This document shows, in pieces, positions 1 to 5,595 of a stretch of 7,201 nucleotides of DNA. A program made the translations under genes and the position numbers. The notes beneath the pieces are model-generated. The model was not told the DNA's origin and did no database searches. It saw only the letters and a program-made list of their open reading frames with translations. This DNA comes from Bacteroidota bacterium (GTDB lineage: Bacteria; Bacteroidota; Bacteroidia; Flavobacteriales; Weeksellaceae), in contig JAEZDQ010000200.1 of NCBI GenBank assembly GCA_023433225.1, forward strand, positions 1 to 7,201, given 5' to 3'. Position 1 is the stretch's first letter, and every line of letters begins with the position of its first letter.

Positions 1-234
1 AACGAAGACGGGTCATTCTTTTACAAAAAACACAAGATTTACCTGTACAAGGAAGATTTTGGTAAGTTCCGGGAAATTTTAGACGAAATCACAGAATTTG
101 TGGTGAAGGAAAAGGGGGAAGAAGTAATTTCCGAGCGGCACCAAAAGAATTTCGAAAACGCGCCTTCTATGGTCGTCCCGGAAGAATCCAACGGGATTGA
201 ATCTTTTACCGACGTAGATTTCGAGGATATTTAA
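1..234 (+). CDS. PUR-family (DUF3276) nucleic acid-binding protein, C-terminal part
   Basis: This is the last 77 codons of a gene that begins before the window; it is open from base 1 in frame 1 and stops with TAA at 232-234. The first residues read NEDGSFFYKKHKIYLYKEDF, which matches my memory of the C-terminal half of the PUR repeat in Bacteroidota DUF3276 proteins. A linker containing EVISERHQKNF and the ending SFTDVDFEDI follow, also typical of flavobacterial members. The family is related to eukaryotic Pur-alpha and is thought to bind single-stranded DNA or RNA; the cellular role in Bacteroidota is not settled. The N-terminal half, which would complete the fold, is not visible. The stop codon overlaps the stop of the convergent lipoprotein gene. 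Family assignment is from remembered motifs, not a search. Confidence 0.85.
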   Translation, partial: NEDGSFFYKKHKIYLYKEDFGKFREILDEITEFVVKEKGEEVISERHQKNFENAPSMVVPEESNGIESFTDVDFEDI

Positions 235-785
235 AATTGCAAACGGCCATCGAAATAAGCGGTTAATATCCGCCCGTCATAGGTCTGTAAGCGCACTTCG
301 AAGTTGTAAACGTTCCCTGCATAAAAGTAAACCCTCAATTGTCCGTCCACAAAAGAATGGTTGGGAATCTGAAAACCGTATGTATGCGGCGTGCCATTGT
401 ATAATACCACATCTTCAAAATAGGAAGCGTAATCTAAGGATTTGGCAGGATGTGACATCTCATAAATCCCATCCAGAGGCGCACCAAAAGGCCTGAAAAC
501 TTCCAAATACAAATAAGCGTCCGAATGGGTATTGCCGTATCCTATAAATTCTTCGGACAATTCCAACACCCAAATTTCACCACCCTGAACTTGGTTTCGT
601 TGGTAAAAATCCGCATAAGTCACTGGCAAAGTCAACCCATCAAAATGAACTTGGCCATTGTTGTAATAAGGAGAATCTTGAAAAAAATCATCGTCATCCA
701 CCCGGATACAGGAAACCGTCAAAACGGCCAACATCACCAATGGTAAAAATTTAAATAATTTATTTGTAGTGAATCGTGTTTTCAT
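231..785 (-). CDS. Putative surface-exposed lipoprotein of unknown function
   Basis: The protein is 184 residues from the chosen ATG at 785-783. A TTG at 800-798 would add five residues (MIQLQ), but the ATG directly precedes a normal signal peptide with a Lys/Arg-rich start, a hydrophobic core (FLPLVMLAVL) and the lipobox LTVSC, so Cys26 is the expected lipidation site. Right after it comes IRV and then four aspartates (residues 30-33). In Bacteroidota an acidic run close to the lipidated Cys is known as a lipoprotein export signal that sends the protein to the outer face of the outer membrane, so surface exposure is likely by inference. The rest is rich in aromatic and Gly residues with alternating hydrophobic positions, suggesting beta structure. 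I recognise no family. No clear promoter is visible upstream, so it may be read from the gene before it past the hairpin at 796-832. Confidence 0.8.
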   Translation of the reverse strand: MKTRFTTNKLFKFLPLVMLAVLTVSCIRVDDDDFFQDSPYYNNGQVHFDGLTLPVTYADFYQRNQVQGGEIWVLELSEEFIGYGNTHSDAYLYLEVFRPFGAPLDGIYEMSHPAKSLDYASYFEDVVLYNGTPHTYGFQIPNHSFVDGQLRVYFYAGNVYNFEVRLQTYDGRILTAYFDGRLQF

Positions 786-795
786 TTGTAATTGA

Positions 796-832
796 ATCAA
801 AAAGAAAAACCTTCCGTTACCGAAAGGTTTTT
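796..832 (-). terminator. Intrinsic terminator or attenuator after the COG1579 gene
   Basis: On the - strand AACCTTTCG (829-821) pairs with CGGAAGGTT (816-808) across a GTAA tetraloop of the GNRA type. This gives nine pairs including one T-G wobble, followed by the T-rich tract TTTTTCTTTTTGAT (809-796). Flanking A/T pairs can extend the stem to 805-832. Read from the + strand the wobble becomes a C-A mismatch, so the - strand orientation fits best. It sits 19 bp after the COG1579 stop and ends about 10 bp before the lipoprotein start codon, so it may lower rather than fully stop read-through into that gene. Confidence 0.7.
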
Positions 833-851
833 TTTATCTAAAATAATGTTT

Positions 852-1637
852 TTATCCTTTTAACAATGCTTCAATCTTCTCTTTTTCTTCTTCAGCCAAT
901 TGGGAATCGACCAAAATCCTTCCGCTGTGTTCGTCGCTGATGATTTTTTTACGTTGGGCAATATCCATCTGGCGTTGCGGAGGAATGGTAAAGAACGATC
1001 CTACGGAAGCCTCTCTGTGAACGGGGACTACAGCCAATCCGTTTTTTACGTTTGCACGAATTCTTCGGTAAGCGTTGAACAATCTTTCATCCAATGCAGA
1101 AGAAAATTCTTCCGATTTTTTCACTAAAAATGATTCTTCCTTTTCGGTTTCTTTGACGATGGCGTCCAATTCGGCTTTTTTATGTTCCAAATGGTTTTTC
1201 ATACCTTCCAATTTGGATTGCGCTTCTTCCTTGACTTCTTTTTTATGGTCAATTTTTGCGCCGAATTCCTTGATTCGCTTTTCGGACAATTGGATTTCCA
1301 ATTCTTGGTATTCGACTTCTTTGGACAAAGAATCAAATTCGCGGTTATTGCGGACGTTATCCTGTTGTTTGGTGTATTTTTTAATCAGTGCCTCCGAATT
1401 TTTGATGGCTTCTTTTTTTAATTTGATGTCGTTTTCCAACTCGCTGATTTCATCGTCAATCTTTTGGATTCGGGTTTCCATTTGGGCCACATCATCGCTC
1501 AGGTCTTCCACTTCCAAAGGCAATTCGCCTCGGGTGTTTCGGATTTCGTCTAAACGGGAATCGATTAATTGTAAATCATATAGCGCGCGAAGTTTTTCTT
1601 CTACGCTCATTTCTTTTTGTTGAACTGCTTTTGCCAT
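852..1637 (-). CDS. COG1579/DUF164-type coiled-coil protein with cysteine-less 'zinc ribbon'
   Basis: The protein has 261 residues. Residues about 10-185 are almost entirely charged heptad-like helix (for example KIDDEISELENDIKLKK), the long coiled-coil hairpin typical of COG1579 proteins. The C-terminal part, about 188-245, aligns to the family's zinc-ribbon region: NGLAVVPV, IPPQRQMDI, KKII and SGRILVD are all kept. In canonical members two CxxC-like pairs bind zinc here; in this protein the four positions read S211, S214, D235 and S238, and I find no cysteine in the whole protein. Zinc binding by the usual ribbon is therefore very unlikely. My recollection is that flavobacterial relatives often look like this, so it may be a clade trait rather than a mutation. 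The gene starts one base after the Nif3 stop (TGATATG on the - strand), so translation is probably coupled. Molecular function is unknown; a nucleic acid-binding role is only a family-level guess. Confidence 0.88.
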   Translation of the reverse strand: MAKAVQQKEMSVEEKLRALYDLQLIDSRLDEIRNTRGELPLEVEDLSDDVAQMETRIQKIDDEISELENDIKLKKEAIKNSEALIKKYTKQQDNVRNNREFDSLSKEVEYQELEIQLSEKRIKEFGAKIDHKKEVKEEAQSKLEGMKNHLEHKKAELDAIVKETEKEESFLVKKSEEFSSALDERLFNAYRRIRANVKNGLAVVPVHREASVGSFFTIPPQRQMDIAQRKKIISDEHSGRILVDSQLAEEEKEKIEALLKG

Positions 1638-1638
1638 A

Positions 1639-2733
1639 TCAATTGTAATAAACAGGATTGGTATTAATCTCTGAATTTAGGACTGCAAAATTAGGAAATT
1701 TTTCTGAGAGATAAGCAGTTAATAAATTTTTAGTAAACTGCTCCGATTCATAGTGCCCGATGTCGGCCAAAAGAATGGCATCTTCCGCTTCAAAAAACTG
1801 GTGGTATTTCAGGTCAGACGTAATGAAAACGTCTGCCCCGGCGGATTTGGCTGCTTGAATGGCAAAACTCCCCGAGCCGCCCAATACGGCTACTTTTTTT
1901 ATTTTTTTATTTAAAAATTTCGAGTGGCGAATCATTTTTGTTTTCATTCTTTCTTTTAAATAAGCCAAAAATTCTTCTTCCGAAACTTCATTTTCCAAAT
2001 CGCCCAACATACCGATTCCGATGGTTTGGTTCAAATTTTCCAACGAAATAATTTCATAGGCAACTTCTTCATAAGGATGGTTTTCCTGCAATGCTTTCAA
2101 AATGGGATTTTGCAAATGTTTGTTGAAAACCACGCTGATGCGGGTTTCCTCTTCAAAATGGGTTTTACCGGTTTCGCCAATGTAAGGGTTTGCGTCAGTC
2201 CCCGCACGGAAAGTTCCGGTTCCTTTCAGGTTGAAACTGCATTGGTCATAGTTTCCAATATTTCCGGCACCTGCTTCAAACAAAGCGTTTCTCAATCTTT
2301 CGGCACTTTGATTGGGAACGTAAGTCACCAATTGACGTAGCGTATCCTTTTGGGGAATTAAAATCCGGGTGTTTTTCAAGTTTAATTGCTGTGCAATCTG
2401 AAAGTTCACACCAAACTCTGCATTGTCCAAAGCCGTATGGGTTGCATAAATATGGATATCATTTTTGATTGCAAGCTGTACAATCCTTTCCACATAAGAC
2501 TTCCCAGTCAGTTTTTTCATTCCCGAAAAAATAATCGGGTGGAAACTCACAATCAAATTGGCTCCTTTTTCGATGGCCTCTTGGACCACTTCCTCCGTCG
2601 TATCGAGCGTAACCAAGATTTTTGAAACCTCTGCATTTAAGTCGCCAACTAACAAACCTACATTGTCAAAATTTTCGGCATAACCCAATGGAGCTAACTT
2701 TTCGAGTTCGTTTGTGATTTCGGAAACTTTCAT
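1639..2733 (-). CDS. Nif3-like dinuclear metal centre protein (YqfO type)
   Basis: The protein has 364 residues from the ATG at 2733-2731 (MKVSEITNELEKLAP). A TTG at 2742-2740 is in frame but overlaps the candidate promoter and the ATG start matches the family. Nif3-family proteins form toroidal hexamers with a two-metal site; they have been annotated as GTP cyclohydrolase I type 2-like, but the physiological reaction is unsettled. Visible motifs are YAENFDNVGLLVGD near the N-terminus, FHP at residues 64-66, THTALDNA with Asp103, and the C-terminal GHYESE with His327 and Glu331. The roughly 130-residue insert between the two Nif3 halves (about 125-245) matches the PII/CutA-like middle domain of the longer YqfO class. 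The usual HHP metal motif reads FHP here, so one ligand is replaced by Phe64. It is coupled to the COG1579 gene, a neighbourhood I recall as recurrent in bacteria. Confidence 0.9.
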   Translation of the reverse strand: MKVSEITNELEKLAPLGYAENFDNVGLLVGDLNAEVSKILVTLDTTEEVVQEAIEKGANLIVSFHPIIFSGMKKLTGKSYVERIVQLAIKNDIHIYATHTALDNAEFGVNFQIAQQLNLKNTRILIPQKDTLRQLVTYVPNQSAERLRNALFEAGAGNIGNYDQCSFNLKGTGTFRAGTDANPYIGETGKTHFEEETRISVVFNKHLQNPILKALQENHPYEEVAYEIISLENLNQTIGIGMLGDLENEVSEEEFLAYLKERMKTKMIRHSKFLNKKIKKVAVLGGSGSFAIQAAKSAGADVFITSDLKYHQFFEAEDAILLADIGHYESEQFTKNLLTAYLSEKFPNFAVLNSEINTNPVYYN

Positions 2734-2739
2734 ATTAAA

Positions 2740-2747
2740 CAAATATA
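2740..2747 (-). promoter_or_regulatory. Candidate -7 promoter box for the Nif3 operon
   Basis: TATATTTG on the - strand fits the TAnnTTTG -7 consensus of the Bacteroidota primary sigma factor and lies six bases before the ATG at 2733. A clear -33 TTG is not seen at the expected 17-23 bp distance, where the sequence is the T-tract of the preceding terminator. The start of transcription would fall at or very near the start codon, giving a very short or absent leader. Confidence 0.4.
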
Positions 2748-2760
2748 ATTAATTCGGTTT

Positions 2761-2797
2761 ATAAAAAAACCTGTCAGATTTTGATTTCTGACAGGTT
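2761..2797 (-). terminator. Intrinsic terminator of the nrnA-gldI-PPIase operon
   Basis: On the - strand AACCTGTCAGA (2797-2787) and TCTGACAGGTT (2778-2768) form a perfect 11-bp stem with an 8-base loop. The stem is followed by a run of seven T then AT (2769-2761; the run begins with the last two stem bases). There is no T-tract on the other strand, so it acts in the - direction. It lies 22 bp after the stop of the cyclophilin-FKBP gene and separates that operon from the Nif3 operon. Confidence 0.88.
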
Positions 2798-2819
2798 AAA
2801 ACATCCTTTTATTCTTATT

Positions 2820-3896
2820 TTATTCCAAAATTTCCATGTCGAAATACAAGGTTGCGTTCGGCGGAATTACACCCCCTGCACCTTGAGGGCCGTAACCCAA
2901 TTCCGGCGGGATAATCAAAAACACTTTGGTTCCTTTCTTGAACAATGTCAAAGCTTCCATCCAACCCTGAATCAATTGGGTAACGCCGACCTGCGCTTTC
3001 AAAGGCTGGTCGCGGTCAAAGGAAGAATCCAATTTGATTCCGTCATCTAATCTCAACGTATAGTGAACTTGAAGCATATCTCCTTCCATAGGCATTTCTC
3101 CCGTTCCTTCTTTTTCGATGAAATATTTCAGTCCAGAAGGCGTTTCAGACGCTTTGGCTGTCAATTCTTTTTGACGGGATTGTTCTTTGTGAAGTTCTTC
3201 CATGACCTTTTTTCTTTCTTCTTCCAACTTGGCTTTATGGGCTTGTTGGGCTTTGTCAAAAGCTTCTCCACCATTGTAATTTTTGTACTTATCACCCTTT
3301 TTGATGATGTACACATGGTTGATGACAATGTCTTCTTTCGGGCGGTCTTGCGGCCCTTTTTCCACATTGGCGATGGAGTCGATGACCTCAATTCCGTCGA
3401 TGACTTGTCCAAAAATAGTGTGTTTTCCGTCTAACCAAGGTGTAGGAACTTCGGTGATGAAAAACTGGCTGCCGTTGGTGGCCGGCCCTGAATTTGCCAT
3501 GGACAATACTCCTTTTTTATCGTGTTTTTTATTGGAGAAAAACTCATCTTCAAAATCATAGCCGGGGCCGCCGGTTCCTTTTCCGTCGGGGTCACCGCCT
3601 TGAATCATAAAGTCTTTGATGACACGGTGGAAAACGATGCCGTCATAAAAAGGAACACCCAAGGGTTTTGCTTCGTTTTTCTTGGTTCCTTCTGCCAGTC
3701 CGACAAAATTGGCAACGGTCAAGGGGGCATCTTCCTCATAAAGTTCGATGGTCATGTTTCCTTTGGACGTTTCCATTTGGGCATAAAGGCCGTCTTCTAA
3801 ATTTTTGTATTGCTCTTTGCTCATTGATTTGGGTATTTGCACGGAACAACTTGCTAATAAAGCTGTTGCCGCAATTGTTGTTATAATTTTTTTCAT
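2820..3896 (-). CDS. Cyclophilin-FKBP fusion peptidyl-prolyl isomerase lipoprotein
   Basis: The protein has 358 residues. A signal peptide (MKKIITTIAATALLASC) gives a lipidated Cys17, followed by SVQIPK with no acidic run, so a periplasm-facing lipoprotein is likely. Residues about 36-199 are a cyclophilin with FHRVIKDFMIQGGDP, MANSGPATNGSQFFIT and WLDGKHTIFG; residues matching the human cyclophilin A active site (Arg91, Phe96, Met97, Gln99, Ala134, Phe146, Trp154, His159) are present. Residues about 213-250 are a charged helical linker rich in Lys and Glu. Residues about 253-358 are an FKBP domain with Tyr279, Phe293-Asp294, Ile309, Trp312, Tyr335 and Phe352 at the expected sites; FKBP12 Phe46 and Val55 are Leu. 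Both domains therefore look active. Fusions of this order (dual-family immunophilins) are known in flavobacteria. It follows gldI by 31 bp without a terminator, suggesting co-transcription and a role in folding exported or outer-membrane proteins. Confidence 0.93.
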   Translation of the reverse strand: MKKIITTIAATALLASCSVQIPKSMSKEQYKNLEDGLYAQMETSKGNMTIELYEEDAPLTVANFVGLAEGTKKNEAKPLGVPFYDGIVFHRVIKDFMIQGGDPDGKGTGGPGYDFEDEFFSNKKHDKKGVLSMANSGPATNGSQFFITEVPTPWLDGKHTIFGQVIDGIEVIDSIANVEKGPQDRPKEDIVINHVYIIKKGDKYKNYNGGEAFDKAQQAHKAKLEEERKKVMEELHKEQSRQKELTAKASETPSGLKYFIEKEGTGEMPMEGDMLQVHYTLRLDDGIKLDSSFDRDQPLKAQVGVTQLIQGWMEALTLFKKGTKVFLIIPPELGYGPQGAGGVIPPNATLYFDMEILE

Positions 3897-3927
3897 GTGT
3901 GAATTTTATTTGAATTGGAATGCCTTG

Positions 3928-4461
3928 TTATTGAGGGTTTTTCTTTATTTCTAAAATCTTAACTTTGAAAATAAGCGGTTCATTCCCGCCTATTTTATTT
4001 CGATCCCCGTAACCACCGTACGCCAAAAATGACGGAAAAAGCGCAGTAGCCGAATCTCCTTCTTCGATCAATTGCAAGGTAACATGAAGGCCGCGCGGCA
4101 AATCTACCTTTCCCAATAGTGCATTCTGAATGCCTATTTCTTCCTTGGAATAAACGGTATTATTTTCAAAATCGGAAACTTCGTATTCATATTTCACATA
4201 ATCGCCGCTTTTGGCCATGGATGCTGTGGCAACCGCGGAATTGGAAATCCAAAAACCGAAATTCGTACGGTTGAACTCTACGCCGATGCTGTCGATGTAA
4301 TTTTCTATGAGTTGGTTGTCCTCTTCCAAAATCTGTTTGTTCCGGTCTTGGGAAAACTTCATGAATTCATCCTGGTCGTAATTCACCGGGTATTGGGTGA
4401 CCTTGTTTTCGCAAGCCAAGAACAAAAGGAATGAAAGGACGATGATGAGGGGACGAATCAT
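3928..4461 (-). CDS. gldI: Gliding motility lipoprotein GldI (FKBP-like)
   Basis: The protein has 177 residues. A signal peptide with lipobox LFLAC (Cys17) is followed by an N-terminal helical stretch (about 30-60) and an FKBP-like domain (about 65-172). Family marks of GldI are FGFW (68-71), TVYSKEEIGIQ (102-112), the LFPSFLAYGGYGD segment (141-153), NKIGGNEPLI and a short Lys-rich end. In Flavobacterium johnsoniae GldI is a lipoprotein required for gliding motility, a process that depends on the type IX secretion system. Compared by eye with FKBP12, Tyr91, Tyr148 and Phe165 are kept, but the Phe-Asp pair reads Tyr104-Ser105 and the floor Trp is Leu125, so isomerase activity may be weak. The ATG overlaps the stop of the phosphoesterase gene (ATGA), which implies translational coupling. 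A generic FkpA-like FKBP is the alternative, but the GldI motifs are distinctive. Confidence 0.87.
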   Translation of the reverse strand: MIRPLIIVLSFLLFLACENKVTQYPVNYDQDEFMKFSQDRNKQILEEDNQLIENYIDSIGVEFNRTNFGFWISNSAVATASMAKSGDYVKYEYEVSDFENNTVYSKEEIGIQNALLGKVDLPRGLHVTLQLIEEGDSATALFPSFLAYGGYGDRNKIGGNEPLIFKVKILEIKKNPQ

Positions 4462-5480
4462 ATTTTAACGGCTTCTAATTCTTCTTTGTAAAGGTGCAAC
4501 AATTCCTGAAATTTTCGGATGGTTTCTTCCATGGTCAATTCAGATTTACCGCCGGCTGCGTTTACATGTCCTCCGCCGTTGAAATGCTGGCGTGCAAATG
4601 CGTTTACATCAAAATCACCTTTGGAACGAAATGATATTTTAATGAAATCATGTATTTGGTCTTCAATAAAAATGACTGAAAACACAAAGTCGTTCAGCCC
4701 CAAACCGAAGTTTACAAAGCCTTCCGTGTCACCTTTCTGGGAATTGTACTCAAGTTGTTGCGCACGTGTTAAAAACATAAAAGCCGACCTGAATTCAGGA
4801 AATGTCTCCATGGAATTGAGTGCAAGACCCAAAAGTTTCATCCGCGTGGGTGATTGGGTGTCGAACACATTGTTGTAAATTTTATCGATTTCAATTCCTT
4901 TTTCATGCAATTCCGCCACCACCCTATGGGTAGAAGCCATCGTATTTCTGAACCGGAAATTCCCGGTATCGGTCATGATTCCGGTATAGATACATTCGGC
5001 AATGGATTTGTCAATCAAATCTAAATGACCCATCTTTTCGATAAAATTGTAAACCATCTGACAAGTCGCCGGCATATTGGTGTCGGAATACATAAAGTCG
5101 AATTGCTCAGGTTCCTGATGGTGGTCAATCAGGATTTTGGGAACAGAAGACCGTTGAACCCACTCGCCTACTTCATCAATTCTACCAAATGAATTGAAGT
5201 CGAGGATAAAAATAAGTTCCGCTTTTTCAACGATGTTCCGGCATTTAGAAGGCGTGTATTCGGCGATTTTTATTTTTTTGGCACCATCCATCCATTTGAG
5301 GAATTTCGGGAAATCGTTGGGTGCGATAATTTCACATTCGTGGCCTAATTTTGTCAAATATTGCGACATGGCCAAAGTGGAACCAACGGCATCTCCGTCC
5401 GGATTCCGGTGAGGAAGGATGACTATTTTTTTGGGTTGTGCGAGTAATTTTTTTAACTCTTCAAAATTTTCCATCTGCAT
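4458..5480 (-). CDS. nrnA: DHH/DHHA1 phosphoesterase, NrnA-like (oligoribonuclease / pAp phosphatase)
   Basis: The protein has 340 residues, the usual size of NrnA. The DHH domain shows PHRNPDGDAVGS (residues 23-34, with His24, Asp28, Asp30 as metal ligands), LDFNSFGR (Asp94), LIDHH (Asp119-His121) and MTDTGNF (Asp171). The C-terminal DHHA1 domain ends with FNGGGHVNAAGG (300-311). NrnA-type enzymes are cytoplasmic, Mn-dependent, and cleave short oligoribonucleotides and 3'-phosphoadenosine 5'-phosphate; some relatives hydrolyse cyclic-di-AMP products, so the exact substrate cannot be read here. Two in-frame ATGs lie at 5480 and 5474; the first is used. The gene overlaps gldI by 4 bp and heads the operon. 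The link to gliding is positional only; I recall the same neighbours in other flavobacteria. Confidence 0.9.
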   Translation of the reverse strand: MQMENFEELKKLLAQPKKIVILPHRNPDGDAVGSTLAMSQYLTKLGHECEIIAPNDFPKFLKWMDGAKKIKIAEYTPSKCRNIVEKAELIFILDFNSFGRIDEVGEWVQRSSVPKILIDHHQEPEQFDFMYSDTNMPATCQMVYNFIEKMGHLDLIDKSIAECIYTGIMTDTGNFRFRNTMASTHRVVAELHEKGIEIDKIYNNVFDTQSPTRMKLLGLALNSMETFPEFRSAFMFLTRAQQLEYNSQKGDTEGFVNFGLGLNDFVFSVIFIEDQIHDFIKISFRSKGDFDVNAFARQHFNGGGHVNAAGGKSELTMEETIRKFQELLHLYKEELEAVKI

Positions 5481-5486
5481 AGTTTG

Positions 5487-5517
5487 CGAAGATAGAATTT
5501 TCAGAACAAATGGACAA
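5487..5517 (-). promoter_or_regulatory. Candidate promoter of the nrnA-gldI-PPIase operon
   Basis: On the - strand TTG at 5517-5515 is followed after 20 bp by TATCTTCG at 5494-5487. This is close to the Bacteroidota TTG-N(17-23)-TAnnTTTG promoter, with one base off in the -7 box. It lies six bases before the first ATG at 5480, so the mRNA would have almost no leader if that ATG is used. No Shine-Dalgarno-like sequence is visible. Confidence 0.4.
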
Positions 5518-5521
5518 AGGA

Positions 5522-5571
5522 TAATTGGGATGTTGAACGATAGACGTGCCGACTAACGTTTGACCAAATTA
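5522..5571. repeat. Imperfect inverted repeat in the ABC-nrnA gap
   Basis: Read on the + strand, arms 5522-5542 and 5554-5571 can fold: TAATT/AATTA outer pairs, GG/CC, a three-base bulge (ATG) and TTGAACG/CGTTTGA with two G-T wobbles. An inner TA/TA pair closes an 11-base loop. The wobbles become A-C mismatches on the - strand, so the fold favours the + strand although both neighbouring genes are on the - strand. It has no T-tract like a terminator. It takes up much of the 115-bp gap that otherwise holds the nrnA promoter. Function unknown; chance is possible. Confidence 0.3.
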
Positions 5572-5595
5572 ATTCATTATAAAAAATATAAATTC

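Noticed and set aside
786..800. TTG start at 800 for the lipoprotein gene
   Set aside because: The ATG at 785 begins a typical signal peptide; the five extra residues would sit ahead of it and the TTG would lie against the T-tract of the hairpin.
1075..1623. Long + strand open frame of 182 codons opposite the COG1579 gene
   Set aside because: It is Ser/Phe-rich sequence mirroring the Lys/Glu-rich coiled coil on the other strand, with no recognisable motif. The - strand frame has clear family motifs.
3161..3412. Alternative - strand frame of 83 codons inside the cyclophilin-FKBP gene
   Set aside because: It overlaps the linker and the end of the cyclophilin in another frame, is only Lys/Ser-rich low-complexity sequence, and has no separate start region; a shadow of the main gene.
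5532..5564. GTTGAAC and GACTAAC in the ABC-nrnA gap as an integron attC site
   Set aside because: GTTGAAC fits one core-site pattern, but the matching RYYYAAC partner is missing in the right place and order, and no integrase or cassette structure is present.
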